Assembly (NCBI GenBank): GCA_963971305.1
Contig: OZ020306.1
Span: forward strand, 6,130,842 to 6,194,841
DNA: 64,000 nucleotides
Direction: 5' to 3'
Source of the DNA: Arcuatula senhousia
Lineage: Eukaryota; Mollusca; Bivalvia; Mytilida; Mytilidae
Made by a program: the position numbers and the translations under genes. Below the pieces are notes generated by a model, which did no database searches, was not told where the DNA came from, and was given only the letters and a program-made list of their open reading frames with translations. Positions 22,663 to 34,179 of the stretch are shown here, piece by piece. Numbering within the stretch: the stretch's first letter is position 1; each line of letters begins with the position of its first letter.

Positions 22663-24359
22663 CTAGCTCAACAGTATAAACTGCTGGCTTTTAAACCTAC
22701 TAATTAATGTACGAAGGGGAGCGAACCCCGTTTTACTTGTCACATGTAAGAGGTAACCCATAGACTACATTTAAACAAGGAATAATATTTTCTGGGATAT
22801 TGATAAAAGGGCCATAATTCCTAGAAAAACAGGAATTTATGGGAATATCCTTATTCAATAAGTTATTGTCATTATCAGTCAGGGAGATCATCAAAATAAG
22901 TTATAATTTTTATAACTGATTTAGGTTATCTGAATTTAAAAAGATAACCATTTTCAGTTACTTTTGTTAAATTGGTCACTTTCAAACCTACAAATTTTCA
23001 TAGTTAGTGTATTTTCCCCCACTAGGCTAAATTTTTTCTGCATTTATTGAACTTTAAACTGTGTAGTTCAGCTTTGAGTTTGAAATTGCAAGCTTATCTT
23101 ATTGGTACGCAAGCTTCTCAAAGATGATGCCCATGGGAAATTAAAATGTCATTATCACACAACCAGTGCTTAAATAATGATTTCCAATAAATAAACCTTG
23201 TAAAGTCATTGATAATCTATCAATTAAGATCAAAACTTTAGATTTAAGATTAGAATTAAAAGAAAATTTGACACTTTTGTAAAATTAGTCATTTTAAGCA
23301 AGAAAATAGAAAAATAACTGAAACTGGTTACATTATTTAAAAAATCAAGGGAAGTAACTCAAATTGGACTAGAAAAGTACAAATAAGTAACCTAGAACTG
23401 TTTTTGATGATCTCCCTGACTGATTATTGTCACATTGACATTACAATACCAATATTTTTATTCCAATTAAAGGTCACTCAAGAGGCAATGACCAAAAATG
23501 ACATATATGATTTGGAACAATACATTTTTTACAGTGTAAACAGAATATATGGAACAGTAACATAAATATAGATAGATTAATAGATTAGTGGTGGGTGCAC
23601 CAGTGTGACAAGGTTCAAGTTGGTTGTATTATTACAAGAGTCTAGCTGATTATGGGCTTACTCATTACCATATCGTAAATTGTACACGTTATAGCTATTC
23701 ATTAAATATCGAAAATTGTTTCATTCTTGTGAAAGGGTTTTGCATTATTTTGTCTTTTTGTGTTTACCTTCGAATTGAATTTAGCGCTGATTTGAACAGG
23801 AAACTTCTTTGTAAACAATGATAAAATGTAGTAAGTTGAAACGCATTGATGAGCCAGATCAAAAATGTAAAATGGTAGATGTTTTTTTTTCAAATGTAAG
23901 GGAAATTGCATTTTTGATGTATTTACAATTAGAATATGATCAGATTAAGATATTAGTTTTATTTGTAATCATCAAACATTTAATTCCGGGCCTTATTTAT
24001 GGTAATTTAATTATACTATTCCCCTTAAATTGTCAAAATTTTAATAAATGAATCATTCACTCATGATTCAGAATGATTTAATGGATGAGTGTCAATAAGA
24101 CCAAAATTTGGGCCAATAAACTGAAGTTGCTCAAAACAGTATGATATTTATGGGAGATAATAACTGTTATGTAGCCACAAAGAAAATATATCAAATAAGA
24201 CAAATTGCTTTCATAATGACTTAAAACATGTTTACATTACAATGCACTAGCTGTCTTTTTGAAAAAAAAAAAGATAAAATCTGAAATTTTGAATGTTTTC
24301 AGTACTGAGTCTAAATTTTAATTAAAATTTAAGATCCATATTTCAGATCCATAAGAGAG

Positions 24360-24545
24360 GGTCGGGAAGACCTTTTCCGGGACGCCGGGATTGGCCATAT
24401 TATTTAACGGGAATTCGGGAAAAGCGAATAGCGGGACACGGGAACCGGCATTTTGTTTTTCGAGATACGGGATCGGTAGTTTTTATTATCCGGGAAAATG
24501 GGATTATAAAATTATTTTGACGGGAATTCGGGACGGGACCCCCTC
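24360..24545. repeat. cgggaa-rich patch
   Basis: Repeats of cgggaa, gggaattcggga and cgggac recur about a dozen times without a fixed period in an otherwise AT-rich region. A similar but distinct gggagat-rich stretch lies at 5590-5965. No coding frame. Probably a degenerate simple repeat. Confidence 0.6.
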
Positions 24546-25657
24546 CTCCCCACCCCCATAAGACATAATTGGTAAAATATTAAAGTGTGTTATAAAGTTT
24601 TATCCATTTTTCTTCTGAAATGAAGTTAGAGTATGGTATTACATCTTACATCTTCTCTGTAAATTCCACCTTTGTCAGGCGCACCACTGAATTTCTTCAG
24701 TGTAAATCCCTTATTTTATCATGAATATAGCACAGTATACAATTTTAGACTGCAATGGTAAATGTAGAAACATCATTCTTCACTTTAATTTTATCAAATA
24801 TGAAGTTGTTATTCAGATGCAGCCATATTTTCCAAACCAAAAGGTGTGTGGAAAACAACAAAAATCAATGAAATTAGGACAATTTTCTTAAAATATAGCT
24901 ATTTGCACTAACTGATTGGCATGATAACTAATCTGGTATAGAAAAGGCCTTACATTTTCTTCAAGCTAAATGACCCAGGAAATTTTCATAGAAAAAAGTG
25001 TTTTAAAGACACTGAAAGTTTAGGAAAACAGGAGTACAAGTCTGGATGTAGAAGGAAAATTTAGCTCCTATATGTACAATGATGTACAATTATTGACATC
25101 TATACCAATTTTACCCCCTTCAAGAGCGTATAATTTAGCTTCAACAGGTTTATGTTTAATTTCAAATAAAAATAAATAGTTATCTTTATAATAAGGATAA
25201 ATTTGAAGTTACCATGGTAACAGCTTCTGTTTCCTGGACTTATGTTAAAAACTTTTTTTCATTAGTTTAATTTATGACTGCATATGTTATTATTCTTTTT
25301 ATTATCTGAATGTTTTACACAATATATTATAACAATGATTTAACTAACATAGGGGCAGAAAGACTTGCTAATCAGGCGGAAAATGACTAGCTAGGGTAGA
25401 CAGGAATTGTAGCAAATGACCTGGATTAATTTTCTTGTTTTGACTTTCAAATTACCATTTTGAGAAAAATACATCACAGGTATTTTAATGAATACAATAA
25501 AAATGTTTGAATGTCTCCCATATTGAATTTATTCCATTCAATTTTATATGGAATTAGGTTGTCATATTCTAAAGCAAGACCAATGTTATTCTAAGCTATC
25601 TGTATGTCTGAAAATAACTCAATGTATCATTTCTCATTGCAGGACTACAAGGATGGA

Positions 25658-28600
25658 ATGGACAATATAGAATTGAAAAAAGCTTATCAACAACTACAAA
25701 CATCCTATAGAATTCTTCAACAATGTAGCATTAAATGGAAAGAGACTTTAGAACAATGTCAAGGAGAAATAGACTCTTTACAAAACTTATCAGAACAATA
25801 CAACTGCTGTCAATCAGCTAATGTTGATGTCATTGTACAAAAACTTCCAGATATAAAGCAAAACCTGTTGTATAAAATATCATTGGAGGTCAACAAGAAA
25901 CTGACAAAACTACATAACTTATTGTAAGTATATATGTTTAGCATTGCATTTTGTCAGATTTAAGTATAGATCAAGGTTATAAGAAAATATTTTAATATTA
26001 AATACATTTTCTTATAGCGAATAAAATGTTTAATTACCCCAAGCTGAACAGGGACTCATCAAGGTACTTTGGAGTACCTGTACTTATTCTTCCTATTGAA
26101 TGTGTTGCTATGGAAGTTTATCTCTCTGATCAGTTTAAACTCACATCTATAGACATGATAGAGAGGAGATTATCTTGTTGTATGAAGGAAAGATTTTCCT
26201 AGTTTAAAAGATTTACCTGTTGAAAATTTCACATCGGCAAAATAGCTCAAAAATATTATTTATACAAAAGAAAATGTGCAAAAAAATGCCATAGAGTTGT
26301 TTTAATCATTAAATTCATTAAAAAAAAATTATTTAGTTCATCATAGATATAAGCAATTTTTCTCAGAGATAGTTTTTTTCCTTCAGGTAAAAATTATCTA
26401 CCTATGAGTAGTTTTTATTTTCAATGAAGGTGTGAGTTAACTGATCAGAAAGATTAGCTTCTATTATTACAAAATTCTATAGATAGATTAAGCACCAGTA
26501 CTCCAAAGTACCTTGATGAGTTCCTGTTTAGCTTTGGGGAATGAAACATTTAATTCGCTATAAAAGGGTTTGTAAAGATGGCATCTGATAAGACAGTAGT
26601 TAACTTATAATGCAAGTTTTGAAATGACATAAAGGTTTGTAATTTTTGTCTCGCCTGCGAAGCAGAGCAGGACAGAGGTGTTACTTTACCGCAGGCGGCA
26701 GCAGCGGCGTTAACTTTTTGGAAAAGTTTTATGAGCACCTCCATATCTCAAGAACTATAGGTCCTAGGTTGATGAAACTTGGTATGCATATGCCCCAGTA
26801 GTAGCTTAGCACCATTGCATCCCCATCTTTTGACCTTGACCTTGATTTTTTGGTTGAGTGACTTTGATTATTTTTATTGCATATATTTGCAATGTTTAAG
26901 TTCTATAAACATCTTTTGATCTCAGAAACTGAAAATCCATGTAAATTCAAAATATAGTGGAAGTAAGAAAGAATAATTGTTTCTGATGGTGCCGTCAGGC
27001 GAGACATACTTTAGTGTTAACTCTTGTTTTTATATAGTTTTGTGTGTGAAATGATATATTTCTGCTCATTTTGTTACGTATTGACTGATATATCAATGAT
27101 TTGATTTATCACCAATATATATCACAGGTATATGAATAATAATTATAATGTGTGCTCACCCCTAATAAAACTTGATAAGATTTACAATGTATTAATGCAT
27201 TATATTAACTAAAAAAAATCAAATCTTTAAGCAAGTTTTTTCACCTTGTCAAGTAAGTGTTCAGTATGATAAGAAATGAGTTAATTGTCTATCTATTACA
27301 GAAACAATTTAAGAGAATGTTGTGAAAGAATGTCTAAACAGCATGGATACAGTATTGGGGTTGTAAAAGACCTACCTATAGATGTTGTTTCCAAGGCAAC
27401 AGAAACAATCCCAGCGTTCTCTGATTTGGTAGAATGGTTAAATGACATCGATATATTGTTAAATCATCAGTATCCTTTTGAAGATAATTACAACAAATCG
27501 TTTGATGTTCTATAGTAGATGTTTTTTGTCTAAAAGTTGTATGTTTATAAATTTCAATATCTAAAAACTTAAAGACAAAACCATGAAACACTTAGGACAG
27601 AACAATGATGACACATGTAATGAAACAAAGGTAGATGGGGTGTTGAAAAATCCATTCAAAGAACTATCTTTAATTTTGGCCGCCACAAGTCCTATTAAAA
27701 TCTGGATAATATAATCAAAGCTGACCATAAGAATTTTTGTAGAAATGACTTTACAAAATGCATGATTTTAGTACTGTAAATGTAGGATCAGTAGGCAATT
27801 ATACTCAAATTCAGAATAGTGGTACCTTTTTCAATTGAATTTAAATGACACCAACAGGTTTGCCAATTAGGTGTCTTAAGAGAAGAAAGAGGTTAAAAAT
27901 TAGGTCAGTGAAGTTGGTGAGCCATAAAGCACCTTCAATTGATAAAGGTACCACTATTCCTTCATCTAAGAAAATCTACACCATAGATTTTTCTAAAAAT
28001 TTTTGAATCTTTGTTTTTTTATGTATTTTTAAATACAACAAATAAAAATTAAGTTCACCCTCATTTTTTTTGTAAAAGTGAAGAATTATTTCTATATAAA
28101 TTATCTCCCCTTAAAAAAGTACAGGAAAATATTGAAACTTGCATAGAAGAATGTTTTTTTCTCCATTTTTTTTTAAATTGTTGTTTAAATGATATTTTTC
28201 TTAGCCCAATAGAAATCAATCAGTATATAACTAGAATTATGAAAATTAAAGTTATGATAGATGAAAAAAAAGATGCTCAGTGAAAGACATCGCATCTACA
28301 TTAACTTAGGGTAGTACTGTGCTCCATCTATAGAGTTTCCTGTTTGTTGCAATTGATTCATTACGTTTCCATTAATTAGTGTAGAATGGGGGTCCTGATG
28401 GGGGATGCTTAGTTTTTTGCTCTAGTCAGAATATATTTTTTATTATTTAAATCTAAAATATTTTCAGGAAAAAAACAAGTTGAAGTTAACTCTTCAAGTA
28501 AATGGTTGGTCCCTAAATAATTTCTGGGAAAATTTCATGTTGCAAAACCCAAAACTTTGAAGAATTTTCGTTTGTTTGAATAATAAAAATGTTTGCAAAA

Positions 28601-29427
28601 AAATGTAAATTAAGGATAGTTATCACAAAGAACATGGGCAATATTCTAATAACAATTAATTCATGACAAATTAAACAAATGGAAAATGGATCATTGGAAA
28701 TTAAAAATGCCTATCACATAAAAAGAAATCAACCCAGTGGCACCCTATAGAATAAATAAAAAAAGGCCTGGTTAAGGAAGACAATTAAAATATGAAACTA
28801 AAACTTGTCAAATATCACATGGTGTTCAAATAAAAATACTGAAGTGAAGACAACAACATGAACAATTTAAGAGAAACAATGATGCACATTTAGGGCCAAT
28901 TGTGTGCTTGAACAAACACAAAATAAGTCATAAAATGAAATTTAATTCTACAAGTAATCAAACTACATGTATGCTGCTATTTAAACAAGTGATGTTTTTC
29001 TTTGACATCTGACCAGATATTGTGGTAAAAAGTATTTACTTGAATCATTTGATATATGTCAGTTTGACAGTAAGGAATTTGAAAGACAATGGAGTAAGGG
29101 AAAGAAAGACTTAGAAAGAAAAATGGAAGGTAATAGTAACATGTTGTGTATATTTAGTGATAAAATGTTAATATACACATTTCAATGAGTTACTGGTACT
29201 CATTATTTTTAGATATGAGTGGAGAAAAAGTGTTTCAAGAAAAGGAAAAGTTATAACGTCCTTTTATTTTCAGACTGGTTTTTTTTGCCCTTTCTGTACA
29301 TAATTAGATATCACATGGGAGAAAAAGTAGAATATGTAGATATAAAGGTTCTTGTGCATAACTTGTATTTGTTTTGTCTTTTACAGACATGTTATGCTAT
29401 GCTCAGTTTTTACTGGTGGATACTTGA
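25658..29427 (+). CDS. AIRIM: AIRIM (C1orf109), ribosome maturation factor (four exons)
   Basis: AIRIM works with the AFG2-type AAA ATPases (SPATA5, SPATA5L1) and CINP in the 55LCC complex, in late pre-60S maturation. Coding exons: 25658-25923, 27302-27469, 29017-29129 and 29387-29427. Phases match across every GT-AG junction and give about 195 residues; the human protein has 203. MDNIELKKAYQQLQ places the first Trp at residue 27, as in human. CQGEIDSLQNLSEQYNCCQS matches the family's CQ-L-SL-NL-EQ helix, SDLVEWLNDID matches MLEWLQDIE, and KKYLLESFD matches the KYLLSSI segment before the C-terminal helix. The start was chosen because the exon opens after ctcattgcag and this is its first in-frame ATG of the right spacing. 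AATAAA lies at 29,621. The donor of exon 2 (CA|GTATCC) is weak; reading through it would end in FDVL and stop. Confidence 0.82.
26013..26562. mobile_element. Non-autonomous element with TIRs of about 75 bp
   Basis: The left end reads TATAGCGAATAAAATGTTTA, then accccaagctgaacagg, then ctcatcaaggtactttggag. The right end is the reverse complement with few differences, ending ttcgctata. Further inside, ctgatcagtttaaactcac and its inverted partner extend the symmetry. The TATA at both ends may include a TA duplication. It lies in AIRIM intron 1. Confidence 0.8.
26648..27005. mobile_element. Element with GTCTCGCCTG termini
   Basis: Begins GTCTCGCCTG (26,648-26,657) and ends CAGGCGAGAC (26,996-27,005). 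The left end carries the hairpin CTGC-GAA-GCAG and a gcggcagcagcggcg run, then a unit related to the satellite at 55,950-57,000, whose right flank also ends in gcaggcgagacac. A member of a dispersed family, in AIRIM intron 1. Confidence 0.75.
27470..29016. other. AIRIM intron 2
   Basis: AT-rich intron between AIRIM exons 2 and 3. I see no conserved element, exon or clear repeat structure in it. Confidence 0.6.
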
Positions 29428-30284
29428 GAGTTGGTGCTAGTATAAAGAATCAACAATAGCACAAACAATAACACAAGTGTTCATTTAAAGATATGAAAGA
29501 CTTGCAACAGTTTACAGCTTCACAAAACATGAAGATTTGGTTGGTGAAGACTGTTTTGATATATGATGGTTTGGATAGGGAATGAACAATGCAGTAGATG
29601 ATCTTTATACATTGAAAATGAATAAATGAATAACAGCCGAATTTTTTTTTATGCATTCAAAATGACACACAATTTGTATAAATGTAACTTTTTACAAAAC
29701 TTGCTCCAAAAGTCTTTCAATACATTACAAAGTTGTATATTTTAATGTCCTGTAATGTCCAAATTGTCCATAAGCTTTAGATAAAATGGGAAAAAATAGA
29801 GGAAAAGAACCATTGTTTCTCAGAATAGAGTATATCTAGAAAAAAATACCTTCTCCATCCATTACCGTTATTTAAAAGAAATATGACTTGGAAATTTTCA
29901 TTGAAGAGATGAAAATAAATAAGACAAATTTTATTTGTCTAAGGGGGCATAACTCTAATATTTTTGGGCCTATTGACATAAGGTTTGAAATTTAATTTCA
30001 GCAAACTTACACGTATTTGAATCAACTGGGACAGCAGCAAAACCTTAAAATAGCAATGATATTTATATTTTCATTGGTTTTATTTGTGTAATGTTTTCAT
30101 TAAGTTTTGTTTGATCCTTAGACCTAGAAAGTAATGAGATGTGGAATATAAAGTGTAAGGGAAACAACCTACATATTTAAATGGTAAATAATAATGGAAA
30201 ATGGCCAGCAGCCTTCAATGTGACTAATGTCTCTTCTCATTGTTTTACCCAAGATTATATCTCATTATTATTGTCCTCTGCTGC

Positions 30285-30930
30285 AACACGGAGTGGAGAC
30301 ATAGAAATGCCGATGTTTGTCTGTTCATCACACTTTTGTTTGTAACAGATTTCTCAGCTACTATTAATCTGTCGCTAACCTACTTCCTGTTAAACAAGCA
30401 GACTTAAAAAAATTTTAAGTGTCAAAAATGGTAAAAATTTTGTAACAGATTTCTCAGATATTTCTATTTGTAGGCTTTTGATATTTGATATGCAGCATAA
30501 AATTAGGTAGGGGCCCCATTTGGTTGGATGTGTTTCCTGGTATGACGCTTTCCTACTTCCTGTTAAACAAGCTGACTTAGAATTTTTTAAGGGTCAAAAA
30601 TGGAAAAAAATTTCATAACCGATTTCTCAGCTTTTACTATTCATACAGACTGTCCCAAATTGTTATTGGTTTTGGCAGACCGAAACTCAAATTTGGCTAT
30701 TTTTTGCTATATGTTTAACTAAATTATCTGAAAATTTTTGTCAAACCGAAAGAAATTTTGCCAGAAAGGTCTGTCGGTCTGACAGTGTCTGGGAAACGCT
30801 GTTCATAGACTTTTGATATTTAGTATGCAGCTCAAGGTAGGGTTTCATAATTGGTGGGATGTGTTTTCAAGTCTGTCCCTTATCTACTTCTTGTTTAGTG
30901 AGCTGACTTTGAATTTTACGGCACGGCAGG
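30285..30930. repeat. Dispersed cttcctgtta repeat, about three tandem copies
   Basis: The words taacagatttctcag, tacttcctgttaaacaag and gacttag/aattttt recur at about 200-300 bp spacing. Related single copies occur near 1,250-1,440, 10,445-10,560, 40,780-41,060 and 53,010-53,235. A widespread non-coding repeat family. Confidence 0.65.
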
Positions 30931-31080
30931 GGACCCAGGATTTTGGTTCTTGTCTTAGAACTGCTTGTCACTTTACTCATGTTTTACTGATGAATTTATC
31001 CAATTTTAATATTGAATATATTTGTTCTTTTCTAAATATCCAGTTATAAGACCATCAAGATGTATATTTAAAAGAAACTT

Positions 31081-32516
31081 TTACAGTAAATTGTCTGTTA
31101 CCTTACAGGTATTCAAATTGGTATTACCTATTTAAATTGTCAAATAGGTATTTCAATAGGTCCATTTAAATTGATGAATTGCTTTTCCAGAAAGTAGCTC
31201 TATAGATGACCAGTCATGTATTCAGATTTTACACCTGGCCAGGTAAACCTGATTTACCTGTTTTGTACTCTTATTCTATTCTATTGAAATGGATTATATC
31301 ATTCCAATTTTATAAAAGGTTAGCAAGGATATCTATGCTTATCTTGTTTTAATGATCTTTCACTTTTATAGTTGTGCTAATTATCTTATAACAGCAAGAT
31401 TTAGTTAAAAGAAGTGACAGAATTACAACATAATTATGAACTTGTTATGAATAAAACGTTTTAATTCACAATTGTTTCTCTATATAAACTATCCTGACCT
31501 CACCTAATTAGAATAATAGAATGGCTCAGTTAAAGTAGTATTAAGGACCAGTTTCTCTATGCTTTTTATATAAGAATAGGTATTAGCTTTAAACTTGTTT
31601 CTTTATGTGTATAGATTTTTTTTTATCTTTAATCTAAGCTGCACAACATTATTGGATCATTGTTTTCTTTACAAATATGATTTGGAATACATGTGTTACT
31701 TAAAAGCAATACATACATATTTTCATTGGTCTATATTTGATTTGGGATATATGTGTTACTTCATTATAATTCATACATACTTTCTTGGGTCTATATTTGA
31801 TTTGGGATATATGTGTAATACTTCATCATAATTCATACATGTGTTCTTACATTTTTTCTTGGATCTATATTTGATTTGGAATATATTTGGTTCTTTACAA
31901 AAGTTCCTCGAAAATTATTGTTACTTCGAATTCTCATGATCAGTGAATTTTTCACAATTATTTTGGATACATGTGTAATGCATTTTTTGTTTGGGATATA
32001 TGTGTTTATACTGTGTTATTCACATTTTCTTTGGGATTTACTCTTACGTTTTGTGCATTTTCACATTATGTTGGGAATTTAAGAGTCTTTTCAACTTTTT
32101 TCATATGATTTATGTTCCAGCACAACCAATATATAGAAATGGCAACAAAATACATGAATATATACCAAATTTCTGTGTGATTATAAACTGGACAGGTGTT
32201 AACTCTATGAAGCTACTTTTCTGGTTCTATAGCAATTGTTCAATTAAATGGACCTATTAAAATACTTATTTGATTATTTGAATAGCTAACCCAGAAGGTA
32301 TTGATAAGAGTACAATGTTTATACAACAGGTAAATCTGGCCATCTGTAATTTACCTGGCCAGGTGTTAAATCTGAATGCATGAGTGGTCATCTATAGAGC
32401 TACCTTTTTGTAAAGCAATTCCTCAATTTAAATGGACCTATTGAAATACCTATTTGACAATTTAAATAGGCAATTCCAATTGGAATACCTGTAAGGTAAC
32501 AGACAACTCACTGTAA
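31081..32516. mobile_element. 1.4-kb foldback element with TIRs of about 200 bp
   Basis: The left arm (31,081-31,290) runs ttgtctgttaccttacaggt, then tttaaattgtcaaatagg, then cacctggccaggtaaa. The right arm (about 32,315-32,516) is its reverse complement with scattered changes. A third, partial copy of the arm lies inside at about 32,185-32,290. The centre has a tandem repeat with gatttgggatatatgtgt at about 62-bp spacing. No transposase is encoded, so the element is non-autonomous. Confidence 0.8.
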
Positions 32517-32549
32517 ATAATTGAAAAATTAGAAATTGTTATCTAGCAA

Positions 32550-32960
32550 GCTACATACCATGTTTCATAATATTGATTGAGTAGTTTCATAGGAGTTGAG
32601 CAATAAACAATGGTTTATGGGCTTTTCTGGAAAACTCTTAGTTCAAAGGATATAACATCCCACAAAATTTTGAGGATAAAAATTACCTGGTAGTATGCAC
32701 AGGTGATTATGGTTTATGAATATAACAAGTTTCATAAAATTTGGTTGAGTAGTTTTAGGAGGTTTTAGCAGAAACCATAAATCAAGAGCATTTTCTGGAA
32801 AGTTCAAAAGGCCATAACTCCCTCAAAATTTCCAGAACAATTTTACACCACTTCATAGAGTGTACTTGCTATATACCAAGTTTCAATAAAATATTGTTCA
32901 GTAGTTTTCAAGAAGTCAAGTGGCATACAAACAGACAGGACAAAAACAATATGTCTCCAC
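32550..32960. repeat. Diverged tandem repeat of about 130 bp
   Basis: The words aagtttcataaaattt, gagtagttt and aggag recur three times at about 130-bp spacing with substitutions. Non-coding; adjoins the foldback element. Confidence 0.5.
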
Positions 32961-34179
32961 AACAAAGGTGGACATGATTTGTACAAGTTAACCATAGTGT
33001 TTTCTCTAATGTCTGCCATTGAAATACCCTCATCCCAAGTTCTACTTTGAAATCCTAACTTAATAAAATGAATCTTGGCATTTGTATGCATAATAATTAA
33101 TAATGATAATTAACTTGGCATGCAGACTCCAGATGCAATAACTTGGTAATTGAAAAACATGTCTTTCATTAATTCAGCCATCCTCATACACTATACATGT
33201 CAGTCTTTATAATTTTTGTGTAAGAAAAAGAAGACGACAAAACATTTATAATTGAAATTCTTAAAAATTCAATCGAGTTGAAGCAAATGGGACAACACAA
33301 GCACAAACAAAATAGAATTAAAACTTGAAGACTAATTTATTATTTAATAATTTATTTTTTTTAAATATCATATTAACAATTGTAAACTAGCATAATGTAT
33401 ACCAGTCATGCTAGAATAGCTCTAATACACAAAAATATCACATTTAGTAGCTTAAACAATGTCATGATAAAATTCTAAACTATAAAAACATATATTAAAT
33501 AAAAGACACAATTTTTTAAACATGCACTTCAGTTTTATGTTTAACTACTGCAGCATTTACTTTTTAGTTAAACCATAATGCTAAATATATTTTAAAAAAT
33601 ATAAAACATGGAGACTGGCATAAATAATATCCCTTAATTCACAAAATTATTGTAACTCAACAATTTTTTAGAATAACAAGCTAAATGCACTTTGAGGAAA
33701 TCTTTCAGGTATAAAATAATGTGTCATATTCTTAAATTTCTTACATATATAAGACTTAAAAAAATCTTCATTTAGCACAGCTAAAATAAGAACATATATA
33801 TGATAAATGGACAAATAAATAATTTTTATCAAGAAAATAATTGTATACAAAATTAATTTTCACCAATCTGTCTTTTGAACATCTTTCATAAACAAATAAA
33901 ATTTCATGTATAAATGTTGAGGTACATGTATATACACATACATTCAGGGCAAGTTTAAGGAGACACGTGGCTCAATAGGAATCTATACACAAAATATAGT
34001 TATGTAATAAACCACAACATGCTATACCTTAATCAACTGTTTAATGATGGGAGACATATAAAAAAGAACAGTAGATTGATTTTTACAGAAGTTAGTCGAC
34101 TTAGGGAAAATAGCACCCTGTGTGGATAATTATATTGATGATTAGACCTAGCATTTCATTCTTTAATAATCTCTAAGCA

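Larger units (their letters stand above)
19186..25642. other. Region between borealin and AIRIM
   Basis: Divergent intergenic region. It holds diverged repeats with ccccttttggcccc at 19,890-20,545, a small element with short TIRs at 22,078-22,370, a tRNA-like fragment near 22,650, and a patch rich in cgggaa at 24,360-24,545. The non-coding first exons of both flanking genes should lie here. Open frames near 21,034-21,590 follow a dispersed repeat and show no recognisable protein. Confidence 0.55.
25924..27301. other. AIRIM intron 1
   Basis: Holds two TIR elements (26,013-26,562 and 26,648-27,005), nearly back to back. The rest is AT-rich with no other feature seen. Confidence 0.7.
29428..34179. 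other. Intergenic region between AIRIM and the CAP-Gly gene
   Basis: Lies between two converging 3' ends. It holds the AIRIM poly(A) signal candidate AATAAA at 29,621, tandem copies of the cttcctgttaaa repeat (30,285-30,930), a 1.4-kb foldback element (31,081-32,516) and a diverged tandem repeat (32,550-32,960). No exon is supported; the short open frames inside the foldback are chance. Confidence 0.6.

Noticed and set aside
22610..22730. Permuted tRNA gene (3' half before 5' half)
   Set aside because: The acceptor strands that would flank the two halves do not pair, the anticodon arm does not fold with a seven-base loop, and the T stem is incomplete.
31595..32260. Plus-strand frames of 68-89 codons
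   Set aside because: They are translations of the 62-bp tandem repeat and arm sequence inside the foldback element, rich in F, Y and I as expected of AT-rich DNA.
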